DNA of 64,000 bases from Candidatus Sodalis endolongispinus (GTDB lineage Bacteria; Pseudomonadota; Gammaproteobacteria; Enterobacterales; Enterobacteriaceae), in assembly GCF_018777395.1 (NCBI RefSeq), contig NZ_JAFJYC010000001.1, positions 186,001 to 250,000 on the forward strand, in the 5' to 3' direction. A program made the translations under genes and the position numbers. The notes beneath the pieces were generated by a model. That model made no database searches, had not been told where the DNA came from, and saw only the letters and a program-made list of their open reading frames with translations. Below are positions 53,885-63,359 of this stretch, piece by piece. Each line of letters opens with the position of its first letter. Position 1 is the first letter of the stretch.

Positions 53885-53914
53885 AGTATAGTTTAATTTA
53901 CAACCCGTTGTAAA
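53885..53914 (-). promoter_or_regulatory. Promoter and palindromic operator of candidate sRNA 2
   Basis: TTTACA (53914-53909) and TATACT (53890-53885), 18-bp spacer. The perfect palindrome TTTACAACCCGTTGTAAA (53897-53914; arms 8 bp, 2-bp centre) overlaps the -35 box and looks like a repressor site. GC-rich discriminator GCCGCC follows TATACT. Confidence 0.65.
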
Positions 53915-54097
53915 CAACTGAGTGATAAAAGGTTCCATTAATGGAGAAAGGGAATTTAATCCCGCGGTGGATTGTATTAGATCTATTTTTTCGCGTAGTG
54001 TTTAGAATAATCACTTTCCGTAATTTAGTTAATTTATAACTAGAATGGTTGATTATCTAACCTTTTACACGCGGCCTCTCTCTGTATCAGGTATATA

Positions 54098-55426
54098 TTA
54101 CTTCTGGCGTAGGGTCTTCATCGCGGGTGATGCGTATGCCGTGTCGACGGCGCCTTCCCGGTATGAGGTTGGCAAACGTAACGCGGCCATCAACCCAAGC
54201 AAGGCCGCCAGCGACAGCCAGGCGCCAGGCAGCGCATTATCCCCGCTCTCATGGATAAGCACGCTGGCGATGGCGGGGTTAAAGCCGCCAAAAACCGCCG
54301 CCGCCAAGCTGTAGGCGATGGAAAAACCGGTAGCGCGTACGGCGGGGGGCATAATTTCCGTCAGCGTCACCACCATCGCCGCGTTGTAGCCGGCGTAGAG
54401 AAAGGAAAGCCAGAGTTCCGCGGCAATGAGACGCGGCATGGAGGGTGCGGCCGCCAGCCAGTACAATACCGGATAGGCCGTCAGCAACATCAGACTGGTA
54501 AAGGTCAACAAGAGTGGGCGGCGACCGATTTTATCCGATAGCGTGCCCATTCGCGGCAGCCAAAAAAGATTGGAGAGGCCCACGCCGAGCGTGACGATAA
54601 AACTTTCCCCGGCGCTGAAATGCAGTACCGCTTTGCCATAGGTAGGCGTGAACGCGGTGATCATATAAAACGAGACGGTGGTGGCGGCGACCATGCACAC
54701 GCCAAGGCCGATCAACGGCCAGCTGCGCGCCACGGAGCGAAAAATTTCGCGCGTGCGCGGCACAGGCCGGCGTTTTTGGAAAGCCTCGCTCTCCTCCAGC
54801 ATGCGCCGGATCCAGAACAGGCAGGGCAGGATCATGCAGCCGACGATAAACGGAATACGCCAGCCCCAACGCGACATCATGTCCTCGCCAACGTAACGAT
54901 TGAGCGCCATACCCAACAGGGCGGCAAAAATGACCGCTAACTGCTGGCTGGCGGATTGCCAACTGATGTACAAGCCTTTTCTGCCGGCGGGCGCAACTTC
55001 CGCCAGATACACCGACACGCCCCCCAGCTCAACCCCGGCGGAAAACCCCTGCAACAGCCTGCCGGCCAACACCAGCGCCGGCGCCAGCAGACCGAGCGTG
55101 GCGTAACCGGGCGCGCAGGCAATGGTCAGCGTACCGAACGTTATGAGTCCGAGTGTTAACACCAGTCCGGCGCGGCGGCCGCAGCGGTCGATATAGGCAC
55201 CAAGCACCAATGCACCCAGCGGGCGCATCAGAAATCCGGCGCCGAACGTCATCATAGTCAACATCAACGAGGCGAAGGGCGTATCGGCAGGAAAAAAGGT
55301 GGCGGCAATGGCGCTGGCGTAATAGCCAAATACCATGAAATCATACATTTCTAAAAAGTTACCGCTAATTACTCTGACCACGTCCGGAAATAAACTGCGG
55401 GGGCGGCGCAATGCGCGGGCCGTCAT
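54098..55426 (-). CDS. MFS citrate/proton-symporter-type transporter
   Basis: A 12-helix major facilitator of the metabolite:proton symporter group, most like citrate/proton symporters (CitA/CitH type). Signatures are VVRVISGNFLEMYDFMVFGY near the first helix, LMRPLGALVLGAYIDRCGRR in the helix 2-3 loop and LPRMGTLSDKIGRRPLLLTF in the matching helix 8-9 loop. The MTARALRRPRSLFPD start at 55426 (442 residues) fits family length; an ATG at 55552 would add 42 residues. The substrate could equally be another tricarboxylate. The frame is intact, although it is flanked by pseudogenes. Confidence 0.82.
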   Translation of the reverse strand: MTARALRRPRSLFPDVVRVISGNFLEMYDFMVFGYYASAIAATFFPADTPFASLMLTMMTFGAGFLMRPLGALVLGAYIDRCGRRAGLVLTLGLITFGTLTIACAPGYATLGLLAPALVLAGRLLQGFSAGVELGGVSVYLAEVAPAGRKGLYISWQSASQQLAVIFAALLGMALNRYVGEDMMSRWGWRIPFIVGCMILPCLFWIRRMLEESEAFQKRRPVPRTREIFRSVARSWPLIGLGVCMVAATTVSFYMITAFTPTYGKAVLHFSAGESFIVTLGVGLSNLFWLPRMGTLSDKIGRRPLLLTFTSLMLLTAYPVLYWLAAAPSMPRLIAAELWLSFLYAGYNAAMVVTLTEIMPPAVRATGFSIAYSLAAAVFGGFNPAIASVLIHESGDNALPGAWLSLAALLGLMAALRLPTSYREGAVDTAYASPAMKTLRQK

Positions 55427-55746
55427 ACGGCCGCGCTGTCGCCCCAGTCGTAATGCTGGAGTATAAGCGGCCAGCGACGGTGGAGAATGCAGAAACATGT
55501 TGCGAATTAGGGCAATAACGGCGGTGGTCGGTTTGTCCAGTGAGGCCCGCATTTAGGCTATCTCGGCGGTGCCGTTTTACGGTAAACTTTGGTGCGAGTT
55601 CAGCGTCGCAATGAATTTTCTCCACTCAGCGTTGTCGAAAATTTTCGCAACCCGGTGGAGCATGATGCCCGCAGTCCGGTGTCTTTGTTGCCTTTAAACG
55701 GCTCCACGCGGACAATACATCGCCCAGTACAGGAACCTATTCCGGC

Positions 55747-57402
55747 ATGGAACGAAGATCATTTATCAAAGCGTCCCTGGCGCTGGCCGCCTACTGCGGC
55801 GCGCCCACCATGGCCACATTGTTTACACGTTCAACGCAGGCCGCGGAAAACATCGCCGACGGCACAGCGCGAGCCACTTCGATTTCTCCACGCTGAAAAC
55901 CCTGGCCGCCGAACTCTCACGCAATCCTTTCGGCGGTCCCCCGGCGGAGCTGCCCAAAACGCTGGCGGAGCTTACCCCGCAGGCCTACAACGAAATTCAG
56001 TACGACGCCGATCATTCGCTTTGGCATGACATTCCCAATCGCCAGTTGGATGTCCACCTGTTCCATGTCGGGATGGTCTTCAAGCGCCGGGTGCGCGTAT
56101 ACGCCGTTGACCAAACCCAGGCACTGGCGCGCGAGATCCATTTCCGGCCGGAATTGTTCAACTACCACAATGCCGGTGTTGATACCCAACAGATTGAAGG
56201 GCGCGACAACCTCTGGTTTGCCGGTTTTAAGGTCAACAAAGCCCCGGAGCTTACCCGGCGCGATATAGTGTCTTTCCTGGGCGCCAGCTATTTCCACGCG
56301 GTGGATGACACTTACCAGTACGGCCTGTCGGCCCGTGGCCTCGCCATCGACACTTTTACCGATAAGCTGGAAGAGTTTCCCGATTTTGTCGCTTTCTGGT
56401 TTGAAACCCCGAAAGCCAGCGACACCACTTTCACCGTTTACGCGCTGCTGGACGGTCCGAGCGCGACCGGCGCCTACCGCTTCGTCATTCACTGTGAACC
56501 GCAGCGCGTCGTGATGGATATCGAAAAACATATTCATGCCCGTAGCGATATCAAGCAGCTCGGCATCTCGCCGATGACCAGCATGTTCAGCTGTGGCACC
56601 AACGAGCGCCGCATGTGCGACACCATTCATCCGCAAATCCACGACTCCGATCGGCTGGCGATGTGGCGCGGCAACGGCGAATGGGTCTGTCGTCCGCTGA
56701 ATAATCCGCAGAAATTGCAGTTTAATGCCTATCAGGATGAGGATCCTAAAGGGTTCGGTTTGCTGCAGCTAGACCATAATTTTGATAACTATCAGGATGT
56801 TATTGGGTGGTATAACCAGCGGCCCAGTCTATGGGTGGAGCCTGTCGGGCCTTGGGGCAAAGGCAGCGTCAATCTGCTGGAAATCCCGACCACCGGCGAG
56901 ACGCTGGATAATATCGTGTGTTTCTGGCAGCCCGCCGAGCCGATCAAAGCCGGTAATGAATACAGTTTCCGCTATCGGTTGTTTTGGAGCGGCGAGCCGC
57001 CCGTCAGCAGTCCGCTGGCCCTGGTTAAGGCGACCCGTACCGGCATGGGCGGTTTTCCTGAAGGGGTGGGCCCCCGGTGAACACTTCCCGGATACCTGGG
57101 CGCGTCGTTTTGGCGTCGACTTCGTTGGCGGGCAGTTAAAAGCGTCGGCGGACAAGGGTATTGAGCCGGTTATTACGCTTTCCAGCGGTAAGGTGAGCAA
57201 TATTGAAATTCTGTACGTGAAGCCGATGGACGGTTACCGCATCCTGTTCGACTGGACGCCGACCAGCGATGCCGTCGATCCGGTCGAGCTGCGCATGTTC
57301 TTGCGTACCGGACAGGAGGCGCTGAGCGAAACCTGGCTGTACCAATATTTCCAGCCGCCGCCGGATAAACGCAAGTATATCGACGATCGCACGATGAGCT
57401 GA
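55747..57402 (+). pseudogene. opgD: Glucan biosynthesis protein OpgD, two frameshifts
   Basis: OpgD (MdoD) is a Tat-exported periplasmic protein that shapes osmoregulated periplasmic glucans. The start [18 protein letters not shown] carries the twin-arginine leader and runs to [10 protein letters not shown] shift near 55868 moves the body to another frame ([20 protein letters not shown] to GMGGFPEG) until about 57066. A second shift in a G/C run then moves the last 110 residues ([20 protein letters not shown] to YIDDRTMS) again. All parts are well conserved. Divergent from the MFS gene. Confidence 0.92.
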
Positions 57403-57429
57403 CGCCCGCGCCGAGCTGCTTACCGCCCG

Positions 57430-58378
57430 ATTCAGGTCGGCGCGGCGCGTCCAGCGCCCGCCGGCTTTGAGGCGTAGGAGCGCCGGCCTTGATGATGCGC
57501 TGCTGCACGATCCACTGTCCTTCCGATGTCATAAGCGCCGGCAAATCGCTCTTTAACTGGATGCCAAAATCGGTGTCACGTCACATCGTTTCCAGCGCGC
57601 TTTGCGGCAGGGTGCCGTGCATTGACTGAGTCACCAGCGTCATGGCGCCGGCGGGGTCGCGTTTTAAATCGGCGTCCGCGCGCAGTAATGCCGTCAACAG
57701 CCCGTTGACCACTGCTGGTTTATCGTTGAGAACGGTCTGAGACGCCGCCAGCAAAAAATGGGATTGATAGCTTTCGCTTTTCAGCTCGCGATAGTCCTCT
57801 CCCAGCGCTTTGCGCGCCACGTTTTCAACGCCGGCAAAAGGCACGATAGCCTGGATATCACCGCGGATTAGCGCGGGGATCAAATCCACCGGCGCGACAT
57901 TGACGCGTTCGGCGCTCACCTTGGCCGCAGCCAAAAGCTGACTGAGATAGTAATCAGTGTTGGTGCCGAGAGGGGTGCCGATCTTCATCCCGGCTAAATC
58001 GCTGACGGTGCGCAGCGGGGTGTACTTGGCCGAGCTGATGACCCGCGTTCCCCGGTAGCGGGCGACGTCGGCAACGATGCCAAAGGGCTGCTGGCGCAGT
58101 GCGCCGGTGATGGCCGGGAATTCCGTGAGGGTAGCCACGTCCACTTGTCCACCCAGCAGCGCCTCGAAGGCTTCCCGGCCGCTGGGAAAATTAATCCGCT
58201 GCACCTTGATGCCGGCATCGCTGAAATATCCCTTGGCCATGGCGATTTCGACTTGCGGCATCAGCATCAGCGGCGTCGGCGACCACGCGAGATTAACCGT
58301 TTCCGTCGCCGCCGACGCCGCCATGATTTTCAGTGCCAGCAACGCCGCAGCGGTGCGCCATAATGGTGTTAATCTCAT
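57430..58378 (-). pseudogene. SsuA/TauA-type periplasmic binding protein, interrupted
   Basis: A periplasmic binding protein of the nitrate/sulfonate/taurine ABC class. It has a signal peptide (LTPLWRTAAALLALKIMAAS) and the family patterns MAKGYFSDAGIKVQRINFPS, GGQVDVATLTEFPAITGALR and MKIGTPLGTNTDYYLSQLL. It stops at TGA 57581-57583 after QSALETM, then continues in frame with RDTDFGIQLKSDLPALMTSE and QWIVQQRIIKAG. The true C-terminus beyond this is unclear, so the left boundary is approximate. It is the last gene of a permease-ATPase-binding-protein set on the minus strand. Confidence 0.78.
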
Positions 58379-58687
58379 CGTTTTTCCCGTTGTTGGTGAA
58401 GCTCGGTGTCGGTGGTCATGATTGGTAACCCACGGCAGGTTTCGGCCGGTTGTCGCCTGGAACTGTTAATAGCGGTATGCCTGGCATCGTGGCTGCTGCG
58501 ACGCCGTCGCGAGCGTTGTCGGTGTCGCTTGCTGTGACGACTTCAACGCCTTTTACGGCGATGTCTACGTCGACTACACCGACCATGTCGACCACATCGA
58601 CTAAACCACGTCGACCATGTCGACTACATCGACTCTATTGGCTGCTACGTTGGCGTCATGAAGCCAAGCAGCCGGCGGTGCATTGCG
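58379..58687. other. Spacer between ABC ATPase and binding protein
   Basis: 309 bp without a gene, containing the short 32-bp repeat at 58574-58642. The ATPase frame extends a few codons into its right edge because of a frameshift. Confidence 0.5.
58574..58642. repeat. Short direct repeats, 32-bp period
   Basis: CGACCATGTCGAC(C/T)ACATCGACT occurs at 58580 and 58612, with partial copies (CGTCGACTACACCGACC) before. GTCGAC and TCGAC motifs recur throughout. Confidence 0.7.
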
Positions 58688-59459
58688 TCAGGACGGCAAA
58701 GCCTGCGGCCGCAGCAGTGTCAGAATTTCTTCGCGGATATCCAGCAAATCGGCATTGTCGCGATTGAGCGCCCGCGGCCGACCGCAGCTGACTCAAGCCA
58801 TAGCTGCGGATAATTTTACCGGACGCGGCGGACATCACCTCAATGCGGTCCGCCAGCAGCAACGCTTCATCCACATCGTGGGTGATAAACAGCACCGTTG
58901 CCCGGTGTTTTTGCCACACGCGCAACAGCAGATCCTGCATCACCCCCCGCGTCTGCGCATCCAGCGCCCCAAAGGGTTCATCCATCAGCAACACCCGTGG
59001 CTCGAACGCCAGCGTACGGGCGATACCCACCCGCTGTTTCTGGCCACCGGATAATTGTCCGGGGTAATGATGGCCTAGCGAGGCAAGACCCACCTCTTCC
59101 AACGCTGCCAATGCGCGCCGATGCAGTTCCGCGCGGGGTAATTTAAAACGTTTTAGCGCGAACTTTACGTTGCCCAGCGCCGTCAGCCAGGGAAAAAGCG
59201 CATACTGCTGGAATATGACGCCGACGTCCGCACAAGGCCCGTTTAACACGCGGCCGTCAAGGCGGATTTCGCCGCTGGCGGGAGGAATAAACCCGGCGAT
59301 GGCGTTTAAAAATGTCGACTTGCCGCAGCCGGACGGGCCGATAATGGCGCTAAAGGTACCCGGCGCCAACGCCAGGCGGGTAACATCGAGCGCCAATTGT
59401 GACTGACGCCGGGCGCTATAACGGATACTGATATCGTCAATCGCGACGTGGCCTGACAT
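58656..59459 (-). CDS. Sulfonate/taurine-type ABC ATPase with frameshifted tail
   Basis: ATP-binding subunit of a nitrate/sulfonate/taurine-type importer. It has Walker A GPSGCGKSTFLNAI, Q-loop FQQYALFPWL, signature LSGGQKQRVGIARTLA, Walker B RVLLMDEPFGALD and H-loop LFITHDVDEALL, all intact. Near 58795 the frame is lost. The ancestral tail (PRALNRDNADLLDIREEILT) lies in another frame, ending at 58688. The present product would have about 267 residues with an unrelated last 45. The core is complete, so activity cannot be excluded. Start MSGHVAIDD at 59459. Confidence 0.82.
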   Translation of the reverse strand: MSGHVAIDDISIRYSARRQSQLALDVTRLALAPGTFSAIIGPSGCGKSTFLNAIAGFIPPASGEIRLDGRVLNGPCADVGVIFQQYALFPWLTALGNVKFALKRFKLPRAELHRRALAALEEVGLASLGHHYPGQLSGGQKQRVGIARTLAFEPRVLLMDEPFGALDAQTRGVMQDLLLRVWQKHRATVLFITHDVDEALLLADRIEVMSAASGKIIRSYGLSQLRSAAGAQSRQCRFAGYPRRNSDTAAAAGFAVLTQCTAGCLAS

Positions 59460-59473
59460 ACCCCCCTCCCGGA

Positions 59474-60244
59474 TTAATGCTGCTGCCAATGCACCAGACG
59501 ACGCCCGATGCGGTGAATAAGCGCGTCCATCAGCGCGCCGAGAATGCCCAGTTCAATAAGCAGGGCGAACATGCGATCGGTACTGATATATTGACGGGCT
59601 TCCTGTAAGCGGTAACCGATGCCGGAAGACGCACCGGATAATTCGGCCGCCACCAGGCTCAAAAAAGCCAGCGCGACGCCCAATCGGATACCGGCGAAAA
59701 TATGCGGCGGCGCCGCCGGAATCACCACCACCAAAAATTTCCGCGTCCGGCTGGCCCCCAGCGAGCGCGCGGCGCGCAAATAGATTTCCGGGACGTACTC
59801 CATGCCGTGATGGGTGTTAAACCACACCGTTAAAAAAACCGTGTAGGCGATAACGAAATACTTCGATCCCTCGCCGATGCCGAACCAGACAATGGCGACC
59901 GGGATCAGCGCGATGGCCGGAATAGGCCGCATTAAATTCAAAAACGGCGCCAGCAGCAGGCGGAATATCGCCATCCGTCCGGTCAGTAACCCGGTAATAA
60001 CCCCCAGGCTGGCGCCGAGAGCAAAGCCCGCGGCCGCCCTGCCGGCCGAAATGGCCAAATCGCTTTGCAGCACGCCGCTGCGGGCCATGTCCACTGCCGC
60101 CGTCCAGACGCTCCACGGCGACGGTACAATCGTTTCAGGAAATAGCCCCAGCGCCGACAACCCACTCCAAAGCAGCAATACGGCGGCAAAAGAGAGCAGT
60201 TGACGCAGCGCGGAGGCGACATGATCAGCAACGGCATCGGTCAT
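59474..60244 (-). CDS. Sulfonate/taurine-type ABC permease
   Basis: A 256-residue inner-membrane permease of the SsuC/TauC type. It has about six hydrophobic segments and the EAA-like coupling motif (YLRAARSLGASRTRKFLVVV), preceded by LMRPIPAIALIPVAIVWFGI. It ends with RRLVHWQQH. It starts 14 bp upstream of the ATPase and is intact, although the binding protein is interrupted. The substrate is inferred only from the family and from the arylsulfotransferase-like neighbour. Confidence 0.88.
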   Translation of the reverse strand: MTDAVADHVASALRQLLSFAAVLLLWSGLSALGLFPETIVPSPWSVWTAAVDMARSGVLQSDLAISAGRAAAGFALGASLGVITGLLTGRMAIFRLLLAPFLNLMRPIPAIALIPVAIVWFGIGEGSKYFVIAYTVFLTVWFNTHHGMEYVPEIYLRAARSLGASRTRKFLVVVIPAAPPHIFAGIRLGVALAFLSLVAAELSGASSGIGYRLQEARQYISTDRMFALLIELGILGALMDALIHRIGRRLVHWQQH

Positions 60245-60280
60245 TCTCGGCTCCTTCAGGCAAAACGAATTGCCGCCACC

Positions 60281-61196
60281 TCAGGGTTTCCCGGCCTGAA
60301 GCCAGGGGATAGCCGCCGACGGATAGCGGTGGGCGCGAAAAGCGCTTTTTTGATAGCCGCTTATCACGCCTTTCACGCTGTCAGGGTACTCGGCAAAAAA
60401 TGGGATAACATATTCCCAAACCGTCTCTCCTACGGGGGTGACTTCAAACAGCCGGCCGAATGCTGATTCACAGATGAAAGTATTGCCGTTGGCCAGGCGT
60501 TGGGCGCTGCCCATATAAGGCGAGAAAAAGGCCGTCGGCAGAGGGTCGCGGTATTGCCAGGTAATGTTGCCGTTACTCGGATCGAACTCCAACGCCTTCG
60601 AGTGCGGCGAGGTAGCGCCGGCGCGCAGGTTGCCGTTATCAAAAACCAGTATCGTACCGCTCGCGGTCTGCACCGGGGTATGCTGTTGCGCCAGGACATC
60701 ATGGCCGACATGCCAGACCACCTCGCCACTGGCGCGGCTGACCGCCACCACGCCCGACGTGACGCGCGAACTCATCAGCACCAATCCCTCCGGCGTCAGA
60801 GACAGACCATTGATCATGGGCCAATGGCGGCGATCAAAGATAGTGTGGACCGAAAAGTCCTCCGGCCGCAGGTGTTGCCAGGCGCGCCACTCCCAAACGA
60901 TTTCCCCGGCGCGGTTAACTTCACGCACCACGTCCCCCTGAATAACGCCATCGGGTGCATCGCGGCGTTGGTCGCCACCGCAGATGCGCGCGGCAATCTC
61001 CGCCGGGATAGGTTCCGCGGCGGTGTAAAGCAAATTGCCATTGGCTAGCCATTGGGCATCGTGGTGGTGGTAGATATCTTCGTAATGCCAAACGATGTCA
61101 CCTGCGGGGGTGACTTCATAAAAATCGCCGCCGTGCCAGATATCCCACGCCGGATATAGCGCGGCAGAGGTGGCATGGCTACCGTTATAACCAAGA
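60281..61196 (-). pseudogene. Arylsulfotransferase-like protein, N-terminus deleted
   Basis: The frame resembles bacterial arylsulfate sulfotransferase (ASST) family beta-propellers, with repeated G(E)IVWEW/VVWHV blades (GDIVWHYEDIYHHHDAQWLA, REVNRAGEIVWEWRAWQHLR, ASGEVVWHVGHDVLAQQHTP). The His-rich YHHHDAQW resembles the catalytic histidine region. The N-terminal part is missing: homology starts abruptly near 61196 where the agp fragment ends. The C-terminus looks complete (QKSAFRAHRYPSAAIPWLQA). Upstream of the sulfonate-type ABC genes, which suggests a former sulfate-ester utilisation cluster. Confidence 0.75.
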
Positions 61197-61763
61197 ATTC
61201 AGGCCATCGACACCGCCGGGTCCGGCATGCTCGGCAATCGAGTTCAGCGCCGCGGTTTTGAAGTCTTCGGTCACTGCGGCGGTAATGATGGGGTTGAAGG
61301 TGTGGTCCATCGTGCCCACCGCCGCTTGATGATTAACCGGAATATCGCAGCCGGGAAACGCGCCGTCGAGAAAGAATTTGGCGGTATCAATGGTGCGCGG
61401 CAGGCTGTTGGCGTAGGCGAACACCGCGCCACTCTCGGGGCAGCCGCGTTTACCGAACAGATGATTTTGCGCCAGACACGCCTGAAAATAGTGTCCGACA
61501 TGGCTTTCCACCTTGCCGCCCTTGGGCGTAAGCAGTCCCCCCTGGATTTGCCATGTTGGCCAGTGGTGTGGCGTCGCTTCAGCCAGCGCGTCGCCATAAT
61601 TCACCAGCGGGGCGCGGATGCCGTGACGACTGAGCGCCACCACCTGGACCAAATGGTAAGTGGCCGGCGTAGCACCAGCTGGCTCTGACGCCTGCGCGGG
61701 GGCGCCGGCGGAAAACGACAAGGTCAACAAGGTGGTGGTCAGGCAGGACAACACTTTCGTCAT
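61185..61763 (-). pseudogene. agp: Glucose-1-phosphatase/histidine acid phosphatase, 3' truncated
   Basis: Agp is a periplasmic histidine acid phosphatase. A signal peptide (VLSCLTTTLLTLSFSAGA) is followed by the phosphohistidine motif VVALSRHGIRAPLVNYG, VGHYFQACLAQNHL and AYANSLPRTIDTAKFFLDGA to FNPIITAAVTEDF. The frame then leaves homology near residue 185 (NSIAEHAGPGG) and stops at 61185, where the ASST-like fragment begins. The C-terminal half with the catalytic HD motif is gone. A deletion joining two genes is the simplest explanation. Confidence 0.82.
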
Positions 61764-62087
61764 AAACGTTTCCCATTCATTTGGAAAGGCCGCACGGGCA
61801 CAAAGGATAAGCGTAAGAGGTAGGCTATCGAAACGCCAGCATAATGGATAATGGGCAAAATAGAGGGACCCTTATCACACCGCGACACTCTGACCATAAC
61901 CGCGCCTGCGTGGCACTACCCACCTAACACCACGATGTCATGGCACCCCCGGGTGTCACAACCGAGCACGATGACTGTGACCATGGCTAAGCTCCCCGAC
62001 CCGACCCGGCGCTGCTCTGGCTGATACCCAGCGGCATCAGAGCTGCCGTGGTCGGTGGTTTTAAGGCGGTATCCTCCCCGGCTGCCG
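61764..62087. other. Spacer, no gene seen
   Basis: 324 bp between the agp start and the 3' end of a GNAT gene, both on the minus strand. Probably holds the agp promoter. No repeat array or RNA gene recognised. Confidence 0.5.
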
Positions 62088-62639
62088 TTAGCGCACCACG
62101 ATTGGCGGCAACGGTGCTTCGGTTTCTTCAGGTTCCGCGGGCGTTGGCAGAATCAACTGATAAAAGGCCAAATCCAGCCAGCGGCCAAATTTATAGGCGA
62201 CGTGATTCAGGGTGCCGATATGGCGGAAGCCGGCACGTTCGTGCAGGCGAATGCTGGCCTGATTGGTGCTATCGATACCGCCAACCAAAACATGACCACC
62301 CTGTTGTCCGGCGGCGCTAATCAACGCCTGTAACAGCTGCTGGCCCAGACCGCGGCCGCGGTAAGCCTGATGCAGGTAAAGGGAATGCTCCACGGTATAG
62401 CGATAGGCTGGCCATGCGCAGAAGGTGCCATAGCTTGCGAAACCGGCCAATTCCCCCGCATCGGTTTGCAGGCCGATAACCGGAAATGAACCGCTGGCCT
62501 TGGCCGCAAACCATGTCGTCATGCTGGCGCGGGTGCGCGGACGATAATCATACAGCGCGGTGGAATGCACAATTGCCTCATTAAAAATAGCCAGCATGGC
62601 GTCGGCATGCTGTGTTTCCTGGCAGGTAATCAATTGCAT
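62088..62639 (-). CDS. GNAT acetyltransferase, phosphinothricin-type
   Basis: A 183-residue GNAT acetyltransferase of the same broad group as the one at 50.7 kb (AIFNEAIVHSTALYDYRPRT, AYRYTVEHSLYLHQAYRGRG, LHERAGFRHIGTLNHVAYKF). The acetyl-CoA loop is YRGRGLGQQLLQALI. The start ATG at 62639 follows TTGGAGACGCC; an upstream TTG is less likely. It is divergent from an XRE-cupin regulator pseudogene, a common arrangement of a regulator with its target. Intact. Confidence 0.85.
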   Translation of the reverse strand: MQLITCQETQHADAMLAIFNEAIVHSTALYDYRPRTRASMTTWFAAKASGSFPVIGLQTDAGELAGFASYGTFCAWPAYRYTVEHSLYLHQAYRGRGLGQQLLQALISAAGQQGGHVLVGGIDSTNQASIRLHERAGFRHIGTLNHVAYKFGRWLDLAFYQLILPTPAEPEETEAPLPPIVVR

Positions 62640-62708
62640 AATAGGCGTCTCCAAATTCTGATTTCTACTATAATAAAACTACACTAAATTAATCAAGGAT
62701 CCGCTGTC

Positions 62709-63269
62709 ATGTCAATTGATTATCTCATTGCCGCGCGTTTGCAGCGGCTGCGTAAACTTCAGGGGTTGACCATCGAGACATTGGCGGCCAAATCGGGCGT
62801 GAGTCGCGGGATGATTTCAAAAATCGAACGGCGGGACAGCAGCCCCAGTGCGCATGTGCTGGGCAAATTGGCGGCCGGTCTGGGCGTATCGTTAACGGCA
62901 TTGCTTATTGACGAAATGAACGGCAGCGACGGCGAGTTATTGCGGCCACGAGAGAAACAAACCGTATGGCGCGATCCTGCGGTGGGCTATCTTCGCCGCC
63001 AGGTGACGGAGCGCTAGGCCGATTAGGGGCTGGAATTGGTGGAGATTACGCTGCCGCCCGGCGCCAGCGTCAGCTATCCCCGCTGGAGTTCGTCCCCTTA
63101 CCGGCAGCGATTATGGCTGGTGACGGGCGTGCTGGAGGTGACCTACGGTGAAGGGCATTATGCCCTTTCCGCCGGCGATTGCCTGACGTTTGGCGTTGAT
63201 TTACCGCTTGATTTTAGCAATCCTGGTGTTCAGGACGGCCGTTATTTACTGGTGATAGCGGCCAAATAA
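62709..63269 (+). pseudogene. XRE-cupin transcription factor with two stop codons
   Basis: A 187-codon frame with an N-terminal XRE helix-turn-helix (LQRLRKLQGLTIETLAAKSG, then VSRGMISKIERRDSSPS) and a C-terminal cupin sensor domain (VEITLPPGASVSYPRWSSSP, then DCLTFGVDLPLDFSNPG). Two in-frame TAG codons at 63015-63017 and 63024-63026 lie between the two domains; everything else is in frame. A short DNA-binding half could still be made. Flanked by two GNAT genes, one divergent and one downstream. Confidence 0.87.
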
Positions 63270-63359
63270 TGACATCATGCGGAAGGTAAGTTTAAGACAG
63301 CCCGCCAGCGACGCTGTCGCGCCAAGCCTGACTTAGTCAACGATGGATGCATACGCCCA

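Larger units (their letters stand above)
51971..54097. other. Geneless AT-rich/GC-rich mosaic with two candidate sRNAs
   Basis: A 2.1-kb interval without a recognisable protein gene. The flanks 51971-52460 and 53700-54097 are AT-rich, and the middle (52470-53700) is GC-rich with a 41-bp tandem array. Two similar minus-strand transcription units lie in the two AT-rich flanks and are listed separately. Open frames in the middle have no protein-like features. Confidence 0.65.

Noticed and set aside
53799..53914. tRNA gene between promoter and terminator of candidate sRNA 2
   Set aside because: The promoter has a stringent-type GC discriminator like tRNA promoters, but no cloverleaf or T-loop sequence is present in the 80-nt transcript.
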